Assembly: GCA_035291705.1 (NCBI GenBank)
Contig: DATDRM010000090.1
Location: 1 to 13,473 of the forward strand
Length of the DNA: 13,473 nucleotides
Reading direction: 5' to 3'
From: DATDRM01 sp035291705
GTDB lineage: Bacteria; Chloroflexota; Anaerolineae; Anaerolineales; UBA4823
Shown one piece after another: positions 1 through 6,697 of this stretch (positions are counted from its first letter, which is position 1; each line of letters opens with the position of its first letter). The notes under the pieces were generated by a model. That model worked only from the letters and a program-made list of their open reading frames with translations. It searched no databases and was not told the DNA's origin. The position numbers and the translations under genes are program-made.

Positions 1-491
1 CCGATGCGCGAAATATCATTAGCGGTCATCCATCCGCCGTATTCGATCATGTAATAGCGCTTCCCGTCTACCACAGACTCGTCAGTATAGGAGATAAAAC
101 TATAGGGAGAATCGATCCGCCTGGCTACATTGTGCTTCTTAATCGCGTCCTCCAGGGAAGCGAAAACCGGCGCGTTCTGGTGGGTGACTTCTCCATAGCG
201 GGTGTCTACATAGGTCAGTGATGGATCTGGGGGTGTCCCTGGCAGAGGGCGGAGGGGAAAAGCGATCCCCAGGCGAGCCATCCGAGCGAGATACGCCGCC
301 GGTCCCAGGTTTGCACAGCCATCAAACGGCGCTTGATACTGAACTGGTAAGCAGAGAACTTCACTGTTAACTGTCTCAATCCCTTGCGCAACGGCATTGG
401 CAGCCTGGGTTGAAAGGAAAAATATTGAAAGGGTGCTTAGCATGAGGGTAAAGTGTCTCATGAAAGCTGTCGGAGCGTAGCGTCTGATCAT
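1..491 (-). CDS. L,D-transpeptidase-like secreted protein, N-terminal part (runs off window)
   Basis: This reading frame is open from the ATG at 491 to the window edge, giving 163 codons with no stop. The ATG overlaps the ubiA stop as ATGA, which implies translational coupling as the last visible gene of the block; an in-frame ATG at 461 is the alternative. The N-terminus is a signal peptide: a basic start (RR), a hydrophobic stretch at about residues 14-27 and an Ala-x-Ala site near residue 35. The mature part has a Cys-containing segment, then YLARMARLGI, FPLRPLPGTPPDP, and further on VDGKRYYMIEYGGWM. I associate this arrangement with the N-terminal region of Anaerolineae L,D-transpeptidases, whose YkuD catalytic domain would lie outside the window. 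The expected role is peptidoglycan cross-linking or a related function at the cell surface. The catalytic domain is not visible, so the enzyme name is an inference from family resemblance. Confidence 0.62.
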   Translation of the reverse strand, partial: MIRRYAPTAFMRHFTLMLSTLSIFFLSTQAANAVAQGIETVNSEVLCLPVQYQAPFDGCANLGPAAYLARMARLGIAFPLRPLPGTPPDPSLTYVDTRYGEVTHQNAPVFASLEDAIKKHNVARRIDSPYSFISYTDESVVDGKRYYMIEYGGWMTANDISRI

Positions 492-1351
492 GTTAAGTAG
501 AATGAGCCTAATATCCCCAGGAATAGGATCAGGCTTATGTAACTGTTAATGTTGAAAAAGGCGATATTGATGCGAGACAGGTCGTTGGGGCGGACCAGGA
601 GATGTTCCCAGGTCAGCAAGCCTGTGACGAGGATCAAGCCTAGCCAGTATGGCCAGACTAATCCTGTCACCAATCCCAGGATCACGAGCAGGACGGTTGT
701 CGCGACATGGCAAATAGCTGAGAGGCGCAATGCTGCTGAAATTCCAAACCTGGCGGGAACCGACTGCAGTCCTTCCTGGCGATCAAATGCGAAATCCTGG
801 CAGGCATAAATCAGATCAAAGCCACCGATCCATAAAGTTACCACCGCTAACAAAATCCAGGCTGGAAGATCGTCTAATGTAAAGAGCGAGTTGCGGATCG
901 CAGCCCAGGCGCCCATGGGAGCCAATCCATCTGTGAAGCCTACAATAAAATGAGATAGCCAGGTAAACCGCTTCGTGAAGGAATATCCGATCAGAAAGAG
1001 GTAAGCCCCCGGCAGCAGCTGGAAAGGAAGCGAACCTAGCTGCCAGGCCGCCAAAGCGAGGAGGCCCCCAGCGAATAGGGTGCCAACTAACGCGGTGCGG
1101 ACCGAAATGCTCCCTTTGACCAACGGTCGGTTAGCTGTGCGCGGGTTACGGGCATCGATCCAGCGATCTGCCAGGCGGTTGGTGCCCATCGCCAGGGTGC
1201 GGGCTGCGGCCATGGCCACAGTGATCCAGAAGAACTGGCTCCAGGTGGGCCAGCCTCGCGCAGCCAATAGCATGCCCAGATAGGCGAAGGGCAGGGCAAA
1301 GACCGTATGTTCGAACTTGATCAGCTCCAGGAAGTCGCGGATAGACTTCAT
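488..1351 (-). CDS. UbiA-family prenyltransferase, probably menaquinone pathway (MqnP/UbiA type)
   Basis: This 287-residue integral membrane protein would transfer a polyprenyl chain from its diphosphate to an aromatic acid. The two Asp-rich motifs of the family are intact. Motif 1 is N58-R-L-A-D62-R-W-I-D66 followed by NPRTANRP; motif 2 is D179 through D186 to D190 (QDFAFDRQEG). Between and after them are about eight or nine hydrophobic segments. The opening IKFEHTVFALPFAYLG is typical of the 4-hydroxybenzoate polyprenyltransferase-like subfamily that accompanies futalosine-pathway menaquinone synthesis. A UbiD decarboxylase heads the same gene block, which supports prenylation of dihydroxynaphthoate or hydroxybenzoate followed by decarboxylation. 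The gene starts 48 bases after the permease stop, has no clear Shine-Dalgarno sequence, and has a strong -10 element right before its ATG (see the promoter entry). The family is secure; the exact substrate is inferred. Confidence 0.88.
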   Translation of the reverse strand: MKSIRDFLELIKFEHTVFALPFAYLGMLLAARGWPTWSQFFWITVAMAAARTLAMGTNRLADRWIDARNPRTANRPLVKGSISVRTALVGTLFAGGLLALAAWQLGSLPFQLLPGAYLFLIGYSFTKRFTWLSHFIVGFTDGLAPMGAWAAIRNSLFTLDDLPAWILLAVVTLWIGGFDLIYACQDFAFDRQEGLQSVPARFGISAALRLSAICHVATTVLLVILGLVTGLVWPYWLGLILVTGLLTWEHLLVRPNDLSRINIAFFNINSYISLILFLGILGSFYLT

Positions 1352-1369
1352 AATGTGATTATATCAGAG
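1352..1369 (-). promoter_or_regulatory. Extended -10 promoter giving a potentially leaderless ubiA transcript
   Basis: Read on the minus strand, TATAAT (1358-1363) is directly preceded by TGA (1364-1366), making an extended -10 element. Six bases separate it from the ubiA ATG, so the predicted start point, seven bases beyond the hexamer, is the A of the ATG at 1351. No convincing -35 box lies 16-18 bases upstream, and no Shine-Dalgarno sequence is present. A secondary, internal promoter for ubiA is inferred. Confidence 0.5.
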
Positions 1370-1399
1370 ATAAAAGGTGGGATTATCGCCTCACTTCTG

Positions 1400-2140
1400 T
1401 CAGCTGACCAACTGCCAGCGGCACAAGCGTCGTTCGAGCCAGTCAACACTGAAATAAAGCCCCAAACCGAGCAGACTCATCGCAACTACCCCGGCGTACA
1501 TCGCCGGGTAATTAAACAAGGTGCTGCCATTAATGTAGATGTAATATCCCAACCCTTTTTGGGTAGCAAATAGTTCGGCCACATAGAGCACAGCCACCGC
1601 TGTACCGACGGATTGGCGCAGAGCAGTCAGGATGGCTGGCAGGCTGGCGGGCAGGTAAACGAAGCGGAAAAGCGCTCGCCTTCCAGCTCCCAGGCTGCGT
1701 ACGCTTTGGATTAATTCAAATCGCAAGCCAGCTGCCTGGTCTCGCACAAGCACCAGGATTTGAAAGAATAAAATCAGGAAGATAATGGTCACTTTTGATA
1801 AATCGCCGATCCCAAGAAAAAGCAAAATAACCGGTAAAAGGACAACCTTGGGGATCGGGTAGAGCAGGTAGATAACGGGAGATAAAATCTCATTTAGTCT
1901 TTTAGATTGCCCCAGGATCAAGCCAGCCGGCGCAGCGACGGCGATCGCCAGACCCGTGGAGGCGAGAACACGCCATAAGCTGGCCAGGAAATGATCAAGC
2001 AGCCCATCATCCAACTCGTTCACGAAAGTCTGGCCAACTTTGATCGGTGAAGGCAGGATCGGCCGGTTGACCAGCAAAGCAGCAATGTGCCAGGCGATCA
2101 GAAGGGCGAGTACGGTAAGGAGGATCTCTCGCCGTTTCAT
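1400..2140 (-). CDS. ABC transporter permease, NitT/TauT (SsuC/TauC) type
   Basis: This 246-residue inner-membrane permease has about six hydrophobic segments: near residues 5-24, 60-78, 86-111, 115-133, 169-190 and 215-233. The coupling-helix (EAA) region, SLGAGRRALFRFVYLPASLP at 149-168, contacts the ATPase. Its pattern matches permeases that import taurine, alkanesulfonates, nitrate or thiamine precursors. The ATG overlaps the ATPase stop as ATGA (2137-2140), so the two proteins are probably made in stoichiometric amounts. A single permease gene implies a homodimer in the assembled importer. It lies between the ATPase gene and ubiA. The substrate cannot be read from this subunit. Confidence 0.9.
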   Translation of the reverse strand: MKRREILLTVLALLIAWHIAALLVNRPILPSPIKVGQTFVNELDDGLLDHFLASLWRVLASTGLAIAVAAPAGLILGQSKRLNEILSPVIYLLYPIPKVVLLPVILLFLGIGDLSKVTIIFLILFFQILVLVRDQAAGLRFELIQSVRSLGAGRRALFRFVYLPASLPAILTALRQSVGTAVAVLYVAELFATQKGLGYYIYINGSTLFNYPAMYAGVVAMSLLGLGLYFSVDWLERRLCRWQLVS

Positions 2141-2898
2141 TGGTCTCCCATGCGTTGCCGCAGCTCGCGGCAGAGCCTCTGGTATTCACTGGAATTGCGA
2201 TAGTCTGGTTGGGTGGCGGAGGGGTTGGGGATCACAATCGCTTTAGAATTGGGTGGATGACCGAGGAGGAGAATTTTTCGCCCCATGAAGGCAGCCTCCT
2301 CGATTGCATGGGTCACGATGATCAGGGTCAGGTGCTGTTCGGCGACCAGCTCGAGCGTAAGGAGCTGTAATCCCTCCCGGGTGGGGGCATCCAGGGAGGA
2401 AAATGGCTCATCCATCAAGAGCAAGTCAGGCTGCAAAGCCAGCGTACGAGCGATGGCGGTGCGCTGGCGTTGGCCGCCTGAAATCTGACCGGGAAATTTG
2501 TCCGTCAAGGGTGTCAGCCCCAGGCGGTCTAACCAGTGATTGACCGCAAGAGAAGGGCGAAAGTCGGCGGGCGCATGCTTGCCATCCGGGCCGTAAAAGC
2601 CGCGGATTTGTACACCCAGCTCTGCGTTTTGACGTACTGTTGCCCAGGGGAGCAACCCGTAGTCCTGAAGGATAAGTCCGGTTTGCGGGCGTGGCCGGCT
2701 CAGAGGTTGACCATCTATGAGTACCCGGCCCGAATTCGGAAAACGTATTCCGGCTAGCAGATAGAGTAAAGTGGTTTTACCACATCCCGAGGGTCCTAAG
2801 ATTGACCAGGCTTCTCCCCTCTCCGCTTGCCAGTTGAGGTCCTGAAAAACCGGTGGGCTTTGAGGGTAGAAATAAGTCAGGGACTCGAGCTGGATCAT
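2137..2898 (-). CDS. ABC transporter ATP-binding protein, NitT/TauT (SsuB/TauB) type
   Basis: This cytoplasmic ATPase would power the importer. From the chosen ATG it is 253 residues, normal for SsuB/TauB proteins. All nucleotide-binding motifs are intact: Walker A GPSGCGKTT (35-43), Q-loop Gln78, signature ISGGQRQR (139-146), Walker B LLLMDEP (159-165) and switch His197. The frame stays open upstream to a GTG at 2949, but that start would lie inside a long stem-loop. The extra residues resemble nothing in the family, so the ATG at 2898 (MIQLESLTYFY) is preferred. No strong Shine-Dalgarno sequence precedes it, so lower expression than the binding protein is likely. The stop overlaps the permease start. 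Confidence 0.9.
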   Translation of the reverse strand: MIQLESLTYFYPQSPPVFQDLNWQAERGEAWSILGPSGCGKTTLLYLLAGIRFPNSGRVLIDGQPLSRPRPQTGLILQDYGLLPWATVRQNAELGVQIRGFYGPDGKHAPADFRPSLAVNHWLDRLGLTPLTDKFPGQISGGQRQRTAIARTLALQPDLLLMDEPFSSLDAPTREGLQLLTLELVAEQHLTLIIVTHAIEEAAFMGRKILLLGHPPNSKAIVIPNPSATQPDYRNSSEYQRLCRELRQRMGDQ

Positions 2899-2910
2899 TC
2901 TTGCGTCGAA

Positions 2911-2964
2911 AAGTGAGGCGTGAAACGTGTGGTGAAATACACGTTTCACGCAAAGGACTCACTT
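2911..2964 (-). terminator. Intercistronic 20-bp stem-loop between binding-protein and ATPase genes
   Basis: A perfect 13-bp inverted repeat (2918-2930 with 2939-2951) encloses an 8-base loop. It is extended by a further 7 perfect pairs (2911-2917 with 2958-2964) across a one-sided 6-base bulge at 2952-2957. The structure begins in the TAA of the binding-protein gene and ends 12 bases before the chosen ATPase ATG. No long T run follows on the minus strand, so attenuation or protection of the upstream mRNA 3' end is more likely than full termination. It could also be a copy of a small dispersed palindromic repeat. Confidence 0.65.
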
Positions 2965-3952
2965 AAGGAAGAAACTCTGCTGATACGGAGTCGCCGTAAG
3001 ATACGTCTTTTGAAATTAAACCTTTATCCTTGGCCCAGGCGAGTACGTCAGCCCATTGAGCTTCGCTGGGAACGCTGCCGGTAGGAAAGGGAGGAATCTT
3101 ATAGGTTCCGATCAGGGGTTCTGGTACCAGTTTCTGTTCTGTGAGCAAGGACTCCCATTGGGTGGGATCGGCGTTGATCTCTTTAATAGCTTGCTCTACT
3201 GCAGCCAAGAAGCCACGGATAGCTTCTGGGTGTTCATCGATCACCACCTTGCGGAAGGATATCTCACTATTGCCATATTCGGGGTGTTTTGTGTCGTTAA
3301 GGATCGGAATGGCGCCACTTTGAATTGCAAGCGAGGAAAGTGGGTCGGGAAGATTGGCAGCTTTCAGCTCACCAGATCCCAGTAATGCCATGCGTTCACC
3401 GATCTTAGGCACAGCGATGGTCTTGATCTGATCGGGGGATAAACCTTCGGCTTGCAGCAAACGGTCGGTTGTGTATGCGATCACCGAGCCTTCAGAGATG
3501 CCGATCTCAACCCCCTTTAAACCTTCCACGGAGGAGATGCCACTGTTGCCAGCTGCCAGGATTGAGTATTGAGGAAATTCTGACGTGGCGGTGCGTGCCA
3601 AGGAAACAATCTGGATCTGAATAGTTTCCTGGTTGTAAAGCAGCGTGGAAACCAGATCGTTGACCATGCCATCTCCCTGACCGGCAGCCATGATCTGATC
3701 GCGCTCAGCGGCTGAACCGGCTGGGATGAACTCAACTTTTAGCCCCTGGGCGTCGAAGTAGCCTTTCTGCTGAGCTACATACATGGGTAAAGTGTCTAGG
3801 ATTGGTAACAACACCATCCTGAGTGTAACCGGTTCAGCGGGTGAGATTGCAGTAGGAGTTGGCAAAGATGAGGTTGCCTGGGCACAGGCTCCCAGGATCA
3901 AACTCGTTAACAAGAGGGAAATCACTATTAGTAAGAAACGACTCTTAAACAT
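2963..3952 (-). CDS. ABC transporter substrate-binding lipoprotein, NitT/TauT (NMT1/SsuA-like) family
   Basis: This 329-residue extracytoplasmic binding protein would deliver substrate to the importer encoded downstream. It has a lipoprotein signal: basic start, hydrophobic residues 6-20 and lipobox LILGAC with Cys23 as the lipid attachment site, followed by a Ser/Thr/Pro linker. The fold is periplasmic-binding-protein type II. The early LPILDTLPMYVAQQKGYFDAQGL segment is the family hallmark, with later sections such as VEGLKGVEIGISEGSV and a C-terminal region with conserved charged helices. A good Shine-Dalgarno sequence, AAAGGAGA (3963-3970), lies 10 bases before the ATG. The gene starts 56 bases after the ubiD stop and is followed by a strong stem-loop. 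The ligand is unknown. Its position between ubiD and ubiA makes an aromatic or quinone precursor a reasonable guess, but thiamine-type, sulfonate or nitrate-like ligands cannot be excluded. Confidence 0.88.
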   Translation of the reverse strand: MFKSRFLLIVISLLLTSLILGACAQATSSLPTPTAISPAEPVTLRMVLLPILDTLPMYVAQQKGYFDAQGLKVEFIPAGSAAERDQIMAAGQGDGMVNDLVSTLLYNQETIQIQIVSLARTATSEFPQYSILAAGNSGISSVEGLKGVEIGISEGSVIAYTTDRLLQAEGLSPDQIKTIAVPKIGERMALLGSGELKAANLPDPLSSLAIQSGAIPILNDTKHPEYGNSEISFRKVVIDEHPEAIRGFLAAVEQAIKEINADPTQWESLLTEQKLVPEPLIGTYKIPPFPTGSVPSEAQWADVLAWAKDKGLISKDVSYGDSVSAEFLP

Positions 3953-4008
3953 GTTAAGCTGTTCTCCTTTGGTAGGAAGTAAGTCGATGACGAATTGCGC
4001 AATCCGGC

Positions 4009-5472
4009 TCAGAGACCTAATTCTCCCCAGATCTCATCGATGCGCGCTTTGACCTCCGCATCCATCTGGATGACCTCTGGCCAGGAACGATTGTAACCCT
4101 CTTCGGGGAGCTTGGCAGTGGCGTCGAGACCAATTTTACCCCCAAAAGAATGGTGGTAAGAAGCATGATCCAGGTGGTCGACCGGGCCATCCATTAAGAC
4201 GATATCCTTTGACCAATCCACATTCCCCAGCGCCTGCCAGGCAGACTGGGACAGGTTTTGCACATCCACCCATTCATCTACGATGACGATCGCCTTAGCC
4301 AGAGACAACAGCCCCAGGCCCCACAAACCAGAAACGACTTTTTTGGCGTGGCCGGGGAAACGCTTTTTAATTGAAACGATCACCAGATTGTGGAAAATGC
4401 CCTCTGCTGGCATATTCACATCTACGACTTCGGGGAGAAAGAGACGTATCAAGGGTAAGAAAAGTCGTTCAGTCGCTTTACCCATCCAGATGTCTTCCAT
4501 GGGTGGGATGCCGACGATAGTCGTTGGATATATGGGATCTTTACGATGCGTGATCGCCGTCACATGGAAGACCGGGAAAGGCTCCACAGGGGTGTAATAG
4601 CCGGTATGGTCGCCAAATGGACCTTCTGGGCGGAATTCATTGGGATCGATGTATCCTTCGATCACAATTTCAGCCTGGGCTGGCACCTCCAATGGTTGAG
4701 AGATACAATCCACAAATTCTACCGGAGCGCCGCGCAGGTAACCTGCCAGAAGGTATTCATCGATATTGGGCGGTAAGGGCGCTGAGGCGCACCATATACT
4801 GGCTGGATCTCCACCAAGCACGACCGCTGCCGGGATATTCTCGATTTGGCTCTGGCGAGCAATGCGTGCATGTTCTGCACCCCCCTTGTGGCGCTGCCAG
4901 TGTACCAGAAGGGTGCGCTCGTCAATGACTTGCAGACGATACATCCCCACATTCCGTACACCGCTATCTGGATCGCGTGTGATCACTTGCGGCAGGGTGA
5001 TGAAACGACCCCCATCCTTTGGCCAGCAATGCAGGATGGGGATAAAATCTAAGGATAGGCGTTCCTGGTTGATGACCTCTTGAACGGGAGCTCGGCGAAC
5101 TTTCTTTGGGCCTAGCCCGATCGATTTGAGCACATCGAGTAGATTCTGCCCACGACCGATCGTCTCACGCAGTCCGCGCGGCAGGCGTGGATCGATCACC
5201 TCACTCAACCGGCGGTTGAGATCTTCAAGATCATCTACTCCCAAGGCTAAGGCCATGCGCTGCCGGTTGCCAAAGGCATTGATCAGCACTGGCATGGCGA
5301 AACCAGACAGGTTATCGAAGAGCAGAGCTTTGTTGTGTTCTGGAGATACCTTGGAAACCCGGTCAGTAATTTCAGTAATCTCGAGGTGAGGTGATATTGA
5401 CTGGGTGATGCGAACTAGCTGCCCGTGCGTTTCAAGCAGGACTATAAAATCACGTAAATGGTTGATTGGCAT
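4009..5472 (-). CDS. UbiD-family decarboxylase, probably menaquinone biosynthesis
   Basis: At 487 residues this is the normal length for UbiD. Such enzymes decarboxylate aromatic or prenylated aromatic acids using prenylated FMN. Visible family signatures are RNVGMYRLQ (173-181) in the cofactor region, RPEGPFGDHTGYYTP (281-295) with the conserved acidic residue Glu283, and PPMEDIWMGKATERLFLPL (323-341) near the active-site face. The C-terminal part, from about 360, carries the UbiD dimerisation and cap features (WVDVQ, DHLDHAS, GLDATAK). The gene heads the minus-strand block. An extended -10 promoter lies about 30 bases upstream, and CAGGAA (5479-5484) is a fair ribosome site 7 bases from the ATG. 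The UbiX flavin prenyltransferase needed to make the cofactor is not in the window. The likely reaction is removal of the naphthoate carboxyl after UbiA prenylation, inferred from the pairing with ubiA. Confidence 0.88.
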   Translation of the reverse strand: MPINHLRDFIVLLETHGQLVRITQSISPHLEITEITDRVSKVSPEHNKALLFDNLSGFAMPVLINAFGNRQRMALALGVDDLEDLNRRLSEVIDPRLPRGLRETIGRGQNLLDVLKSIGLGPKKVRRAPVQEVINQERLSLDFIPILHCWPKDGGRFITLPQVITRDPDSGVRNVGMYRLQVIDERTLLVHWQRHKGGAEHARIARQSQIENIPAAVVLGGDPASIWCASAPLPPNIDEYLLAGYLRGAPVEFVDCISQPLEVPAQAEIVIEGYIDPNEFRPEGPFGDHTGYYTPVEPFPVFHVTAITHRKDPIYPTTIVGIPPMEDIWMGKATERLFLPLIRLFLPEVVDVNMPAEGIFHNLVIVSIKKRFPGHAKKVVSGLWGLGLLSLAKAIVIVDEWVDVQNLSQSAWQALGNVDWSKDIVLMDGPVDHLDHASYHHSFGGKIGLDATAKLPEEGYNRSWPEVIQMDAEVKARIDEIWGELGL

Positions 5473-5501
5473 GTTTTATTCCTGATGGGAAAACAGGGTA
5501 G

Positions 5502-5528
5502 ATTATAGCATGAATGATTTACTTTCAA
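5502..5528 (-). promoter_or_regulatory. Sigma-70 type promoter of the ubiD block
   Basis: On the minus strand a consensus TATAAT (5502-5507) is immediately preceded by TGC (5508-5510), an extended -10. A TTGAAA (5523-5528) lies 15 bases further upstream, slightly closer than ideal. The predicted start near 5495 gives a leader of about 23 bases containing the ubiD ribosome site. It is divergent from the roadblock promoter, with roughly 90 bases between the two start points. Confidence 0.65.
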
Positions 5529-5547
5529 TTTTCTAAAGTCGCACGGC

Positions 5548-5576
5548 TTGACACAATTCTTTGGCTATGCTACATT
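5548..5576 (+). promoter_or_regulatory. Sigma-70 type promoter of the roadblock/V4R/glycosyltransferase operon
   Basis: A perfect TTGACA -35 box (5548-5553) is followed after exactly 17 bases by TACATT (5571-5576), which has TGC just before it (5568-5570) as an extended -10. The predicted start near 5583 gives a leader of about 65 bases ending in the AGGAGGT ribosome site. The 177-bp gap 5473-5649 appears to hold only this promoter, its divergent partner and the two leaders. Confidence 0.7.
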
Positions 5577-5637
5577 TGCCCTGACGTTTATGTTTCTTAA
5601 ACGGTTGTCTTTCAGTCCTTTCTAACCGACCTTAGAT

Positions 5638-5644
5638 AGGAGGT
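5638..5644 (+). promoter_or_regulatory. Strong ribosome binding site selecting a TTG start
   Basis: AGGAGGT, close to the ideal anti-16S match, lies 5 bases before the TTG at 5650. The first downstream in-frame ATG (5674) would be about 29 bases away. The site therefore decides the TTG start of the roadblock gene. Confidence 0.75.
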
Positions 5645-5649
5645 ACACT

Positions 5650-6021
5650 TTGACTAAGTCACGCTCTCAACTCATGGTCGAACGATTGATGGATCTTCAG
5701 GCCTCTTCTCCGGATATCGAAGCCTCAGCCATCGTGAGTGTGGACGGCTTGAGCATCGCCTCTGCGTTACCCCAAGGCGTCGAAGAAGATCGAGTGTCAG
5801 CCATGTCCGCCGCAATGCTTTCTTTGGGGGAACGCATCGCCTCGGAATTAGGGCGGGGCAGCCTCGAACAGGTATTTATTAAGGGCGAAAAAGGGTACGT
5901 GATTTTGATGTCAGTGGGAGAAGAAGCTGTCCTGACATCCCTGGCACGTGACCAGGCGAAGTTAGGCCTGATCTTCCTGGATATGCGGCGAGCGATTGAA
6001 GCCCTGGCGAAACTGATTTGA
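5650..6021 (+). CDS. Roadblock/LC7 domain protein
   Basis: This is a small 123-residue protein made of a single roadblock/LC7 domain (about residues 9-115). The pattern is typical: an amphipathic first helix (MVERLMDLQ), a strand IEASAIVSVDGLSIASALP, a long central helix (AMSAAMLSLGERIASELG) and paired strands (EQVFIKGEKGYVILMSVGEEAVLTSLA). Such proteins dimerise and often regulate small Ras-like GTPases, as MglB does for MglA, but no GTPase gene is in the window. Translation starts at TTG 5650, fixed by a strong upstream ribosome site. It is the first gene of a plus-strand operon and is followed after 15 bases by a V4R protein, a likely physical or functional partner. The family is confident; the process controlled is not known. 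Confidence 0.85.
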   Translation: MTKSRSQLMVERLMDLQASSPDIEASAIVSVDGLSIASALPQGVEEDRVSAMSAAMLSLGERIASELGRGSLEQVFIKGEKGYVILMSVGEEAVLTSLARDQAKLGLIFLDMRRAIEALAKLI

Positions 6022-6036
6022 TGTTGGAAAATTGAC

Positions 6037-6672
6037 ATGGAATCAGTTCCTAAAAGCGGTTATTTTTACGCCAACAAATTTGCCCTGATTATGATCAAGG
6101 CATTTGAAGATGTCATGGGGAAGAATGGCCTCAATGCGATATTAAACCTGGCTCATTTACCTCATTTGATCGACAACTATCCTCCAGGTAGCCTGGCAAA
6201 GGAATTTGACTTTGCTGACGTTTCGGCGATCAATCAAGCGTTGGAAGAGATGTATGGCCCGCGCGGTGGAAGAGGACTGGCTTTAAGAGCAGGGCGAGCC
6301 ACATTCGACGATGCCTTACGCAATTTCGGTGCTCTTGCAGGGGCAGGCGACTTGGCATTTAAAGTTTTGCCTTTAAAGATAAAGCTACGCATTGGATTGC
6401 CGGCTATGGCCAGGATATTCACGCATGTGAGCGATCAACGGAGTACCGTCGAAGAGCGCGATGACGAGTTTATCTACACTATTCACCTTTGCCCGGTTTG
6501 TTGGGGGCGAAAAGATCTAGATAAAGCGGTTTGCTTTATCGCTGTTGGTTTGTTGCAAGCTGGATTGAAATGGGTATCTGGAGGCCATGAATTTCGCGTT
6601 ACCGAGTCGAAATGTTTTGCCATGGGGGATGATGTGTGTGAATTTGTGATCGATAAGACCCCAATTGGTTAG
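6037..6672 (+). CDS. V4R (4-vinyl reductase) domain protein
   Basis: This 211-residue protein has a V4R domain filling its C-terminal half (about 125-205). The key segment is CPVCWGRK (152-159), then Cys166 and the hallmark ESKCFAMGDDVCEF (190-203). That gives five cysteines, C152, C155, C166, C193 and C201, placed as for a metal or ligand site. The N-terminal half (10-110) is helical and matches the regulatory region often preceding V4R. V4R domains are small-molecule sensors or binding modules, related to the heme-NO-binding fold and to the TRAPP subunit Bet3. They are also found in chlorophyll 8-vinyl reductase-associated BchJ, which gave the name, so catalysis should not be assumed. It is the second gene of the operon, 15 bases after the roadblock gene, with a weak ribosome site. 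The ligand is unknown. Confidence 0.82.
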   Translation: MESVPKSGYFYANKFALIMIKAFEDVMGKNGLNAILNLAHLPHLIDNYPPGSLAKEFDFADVSAINQALEEMYGPRGGRGLALRAGRATFDDALRNFGALAGAGDLAFKVLPLKIKLRIGLPAMARIFTHVSDQRSTVEERDDEFIYTIHLCPVCWGRKDLDKAVCFIAVGLLQAGLKWVSGGHEFRVTESKCFAMGDDVCEFVIDKTPIG

Positions 6673-6697
6673 GGGTGATCCCGAGTGGAGTAAATCC

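Noticed and set aside
215..397. A 60-codon minus-strand frame with an ATG
   Set aside because: It lies inside the longer open secreted-protein frame that has a signal peptide and family motifs; this one has neither and is an out-of-frame shadow.
2899..2949. N-terminal extension of the ATPase from GTG 2949
   Set aside because: The start lies inside the long stem-loop, has no ribosome site, and the added residues do not resemble SsuB/TauB N-termini. ATG 2898 gives normal length.
3994..4003. 10-bp palindrome ATTGCGCAAT between ubiD and the binding-protein gene
   Set aside because: It is short, has no flanking promoter or T run, and occurs by chance too easily to call an operator.
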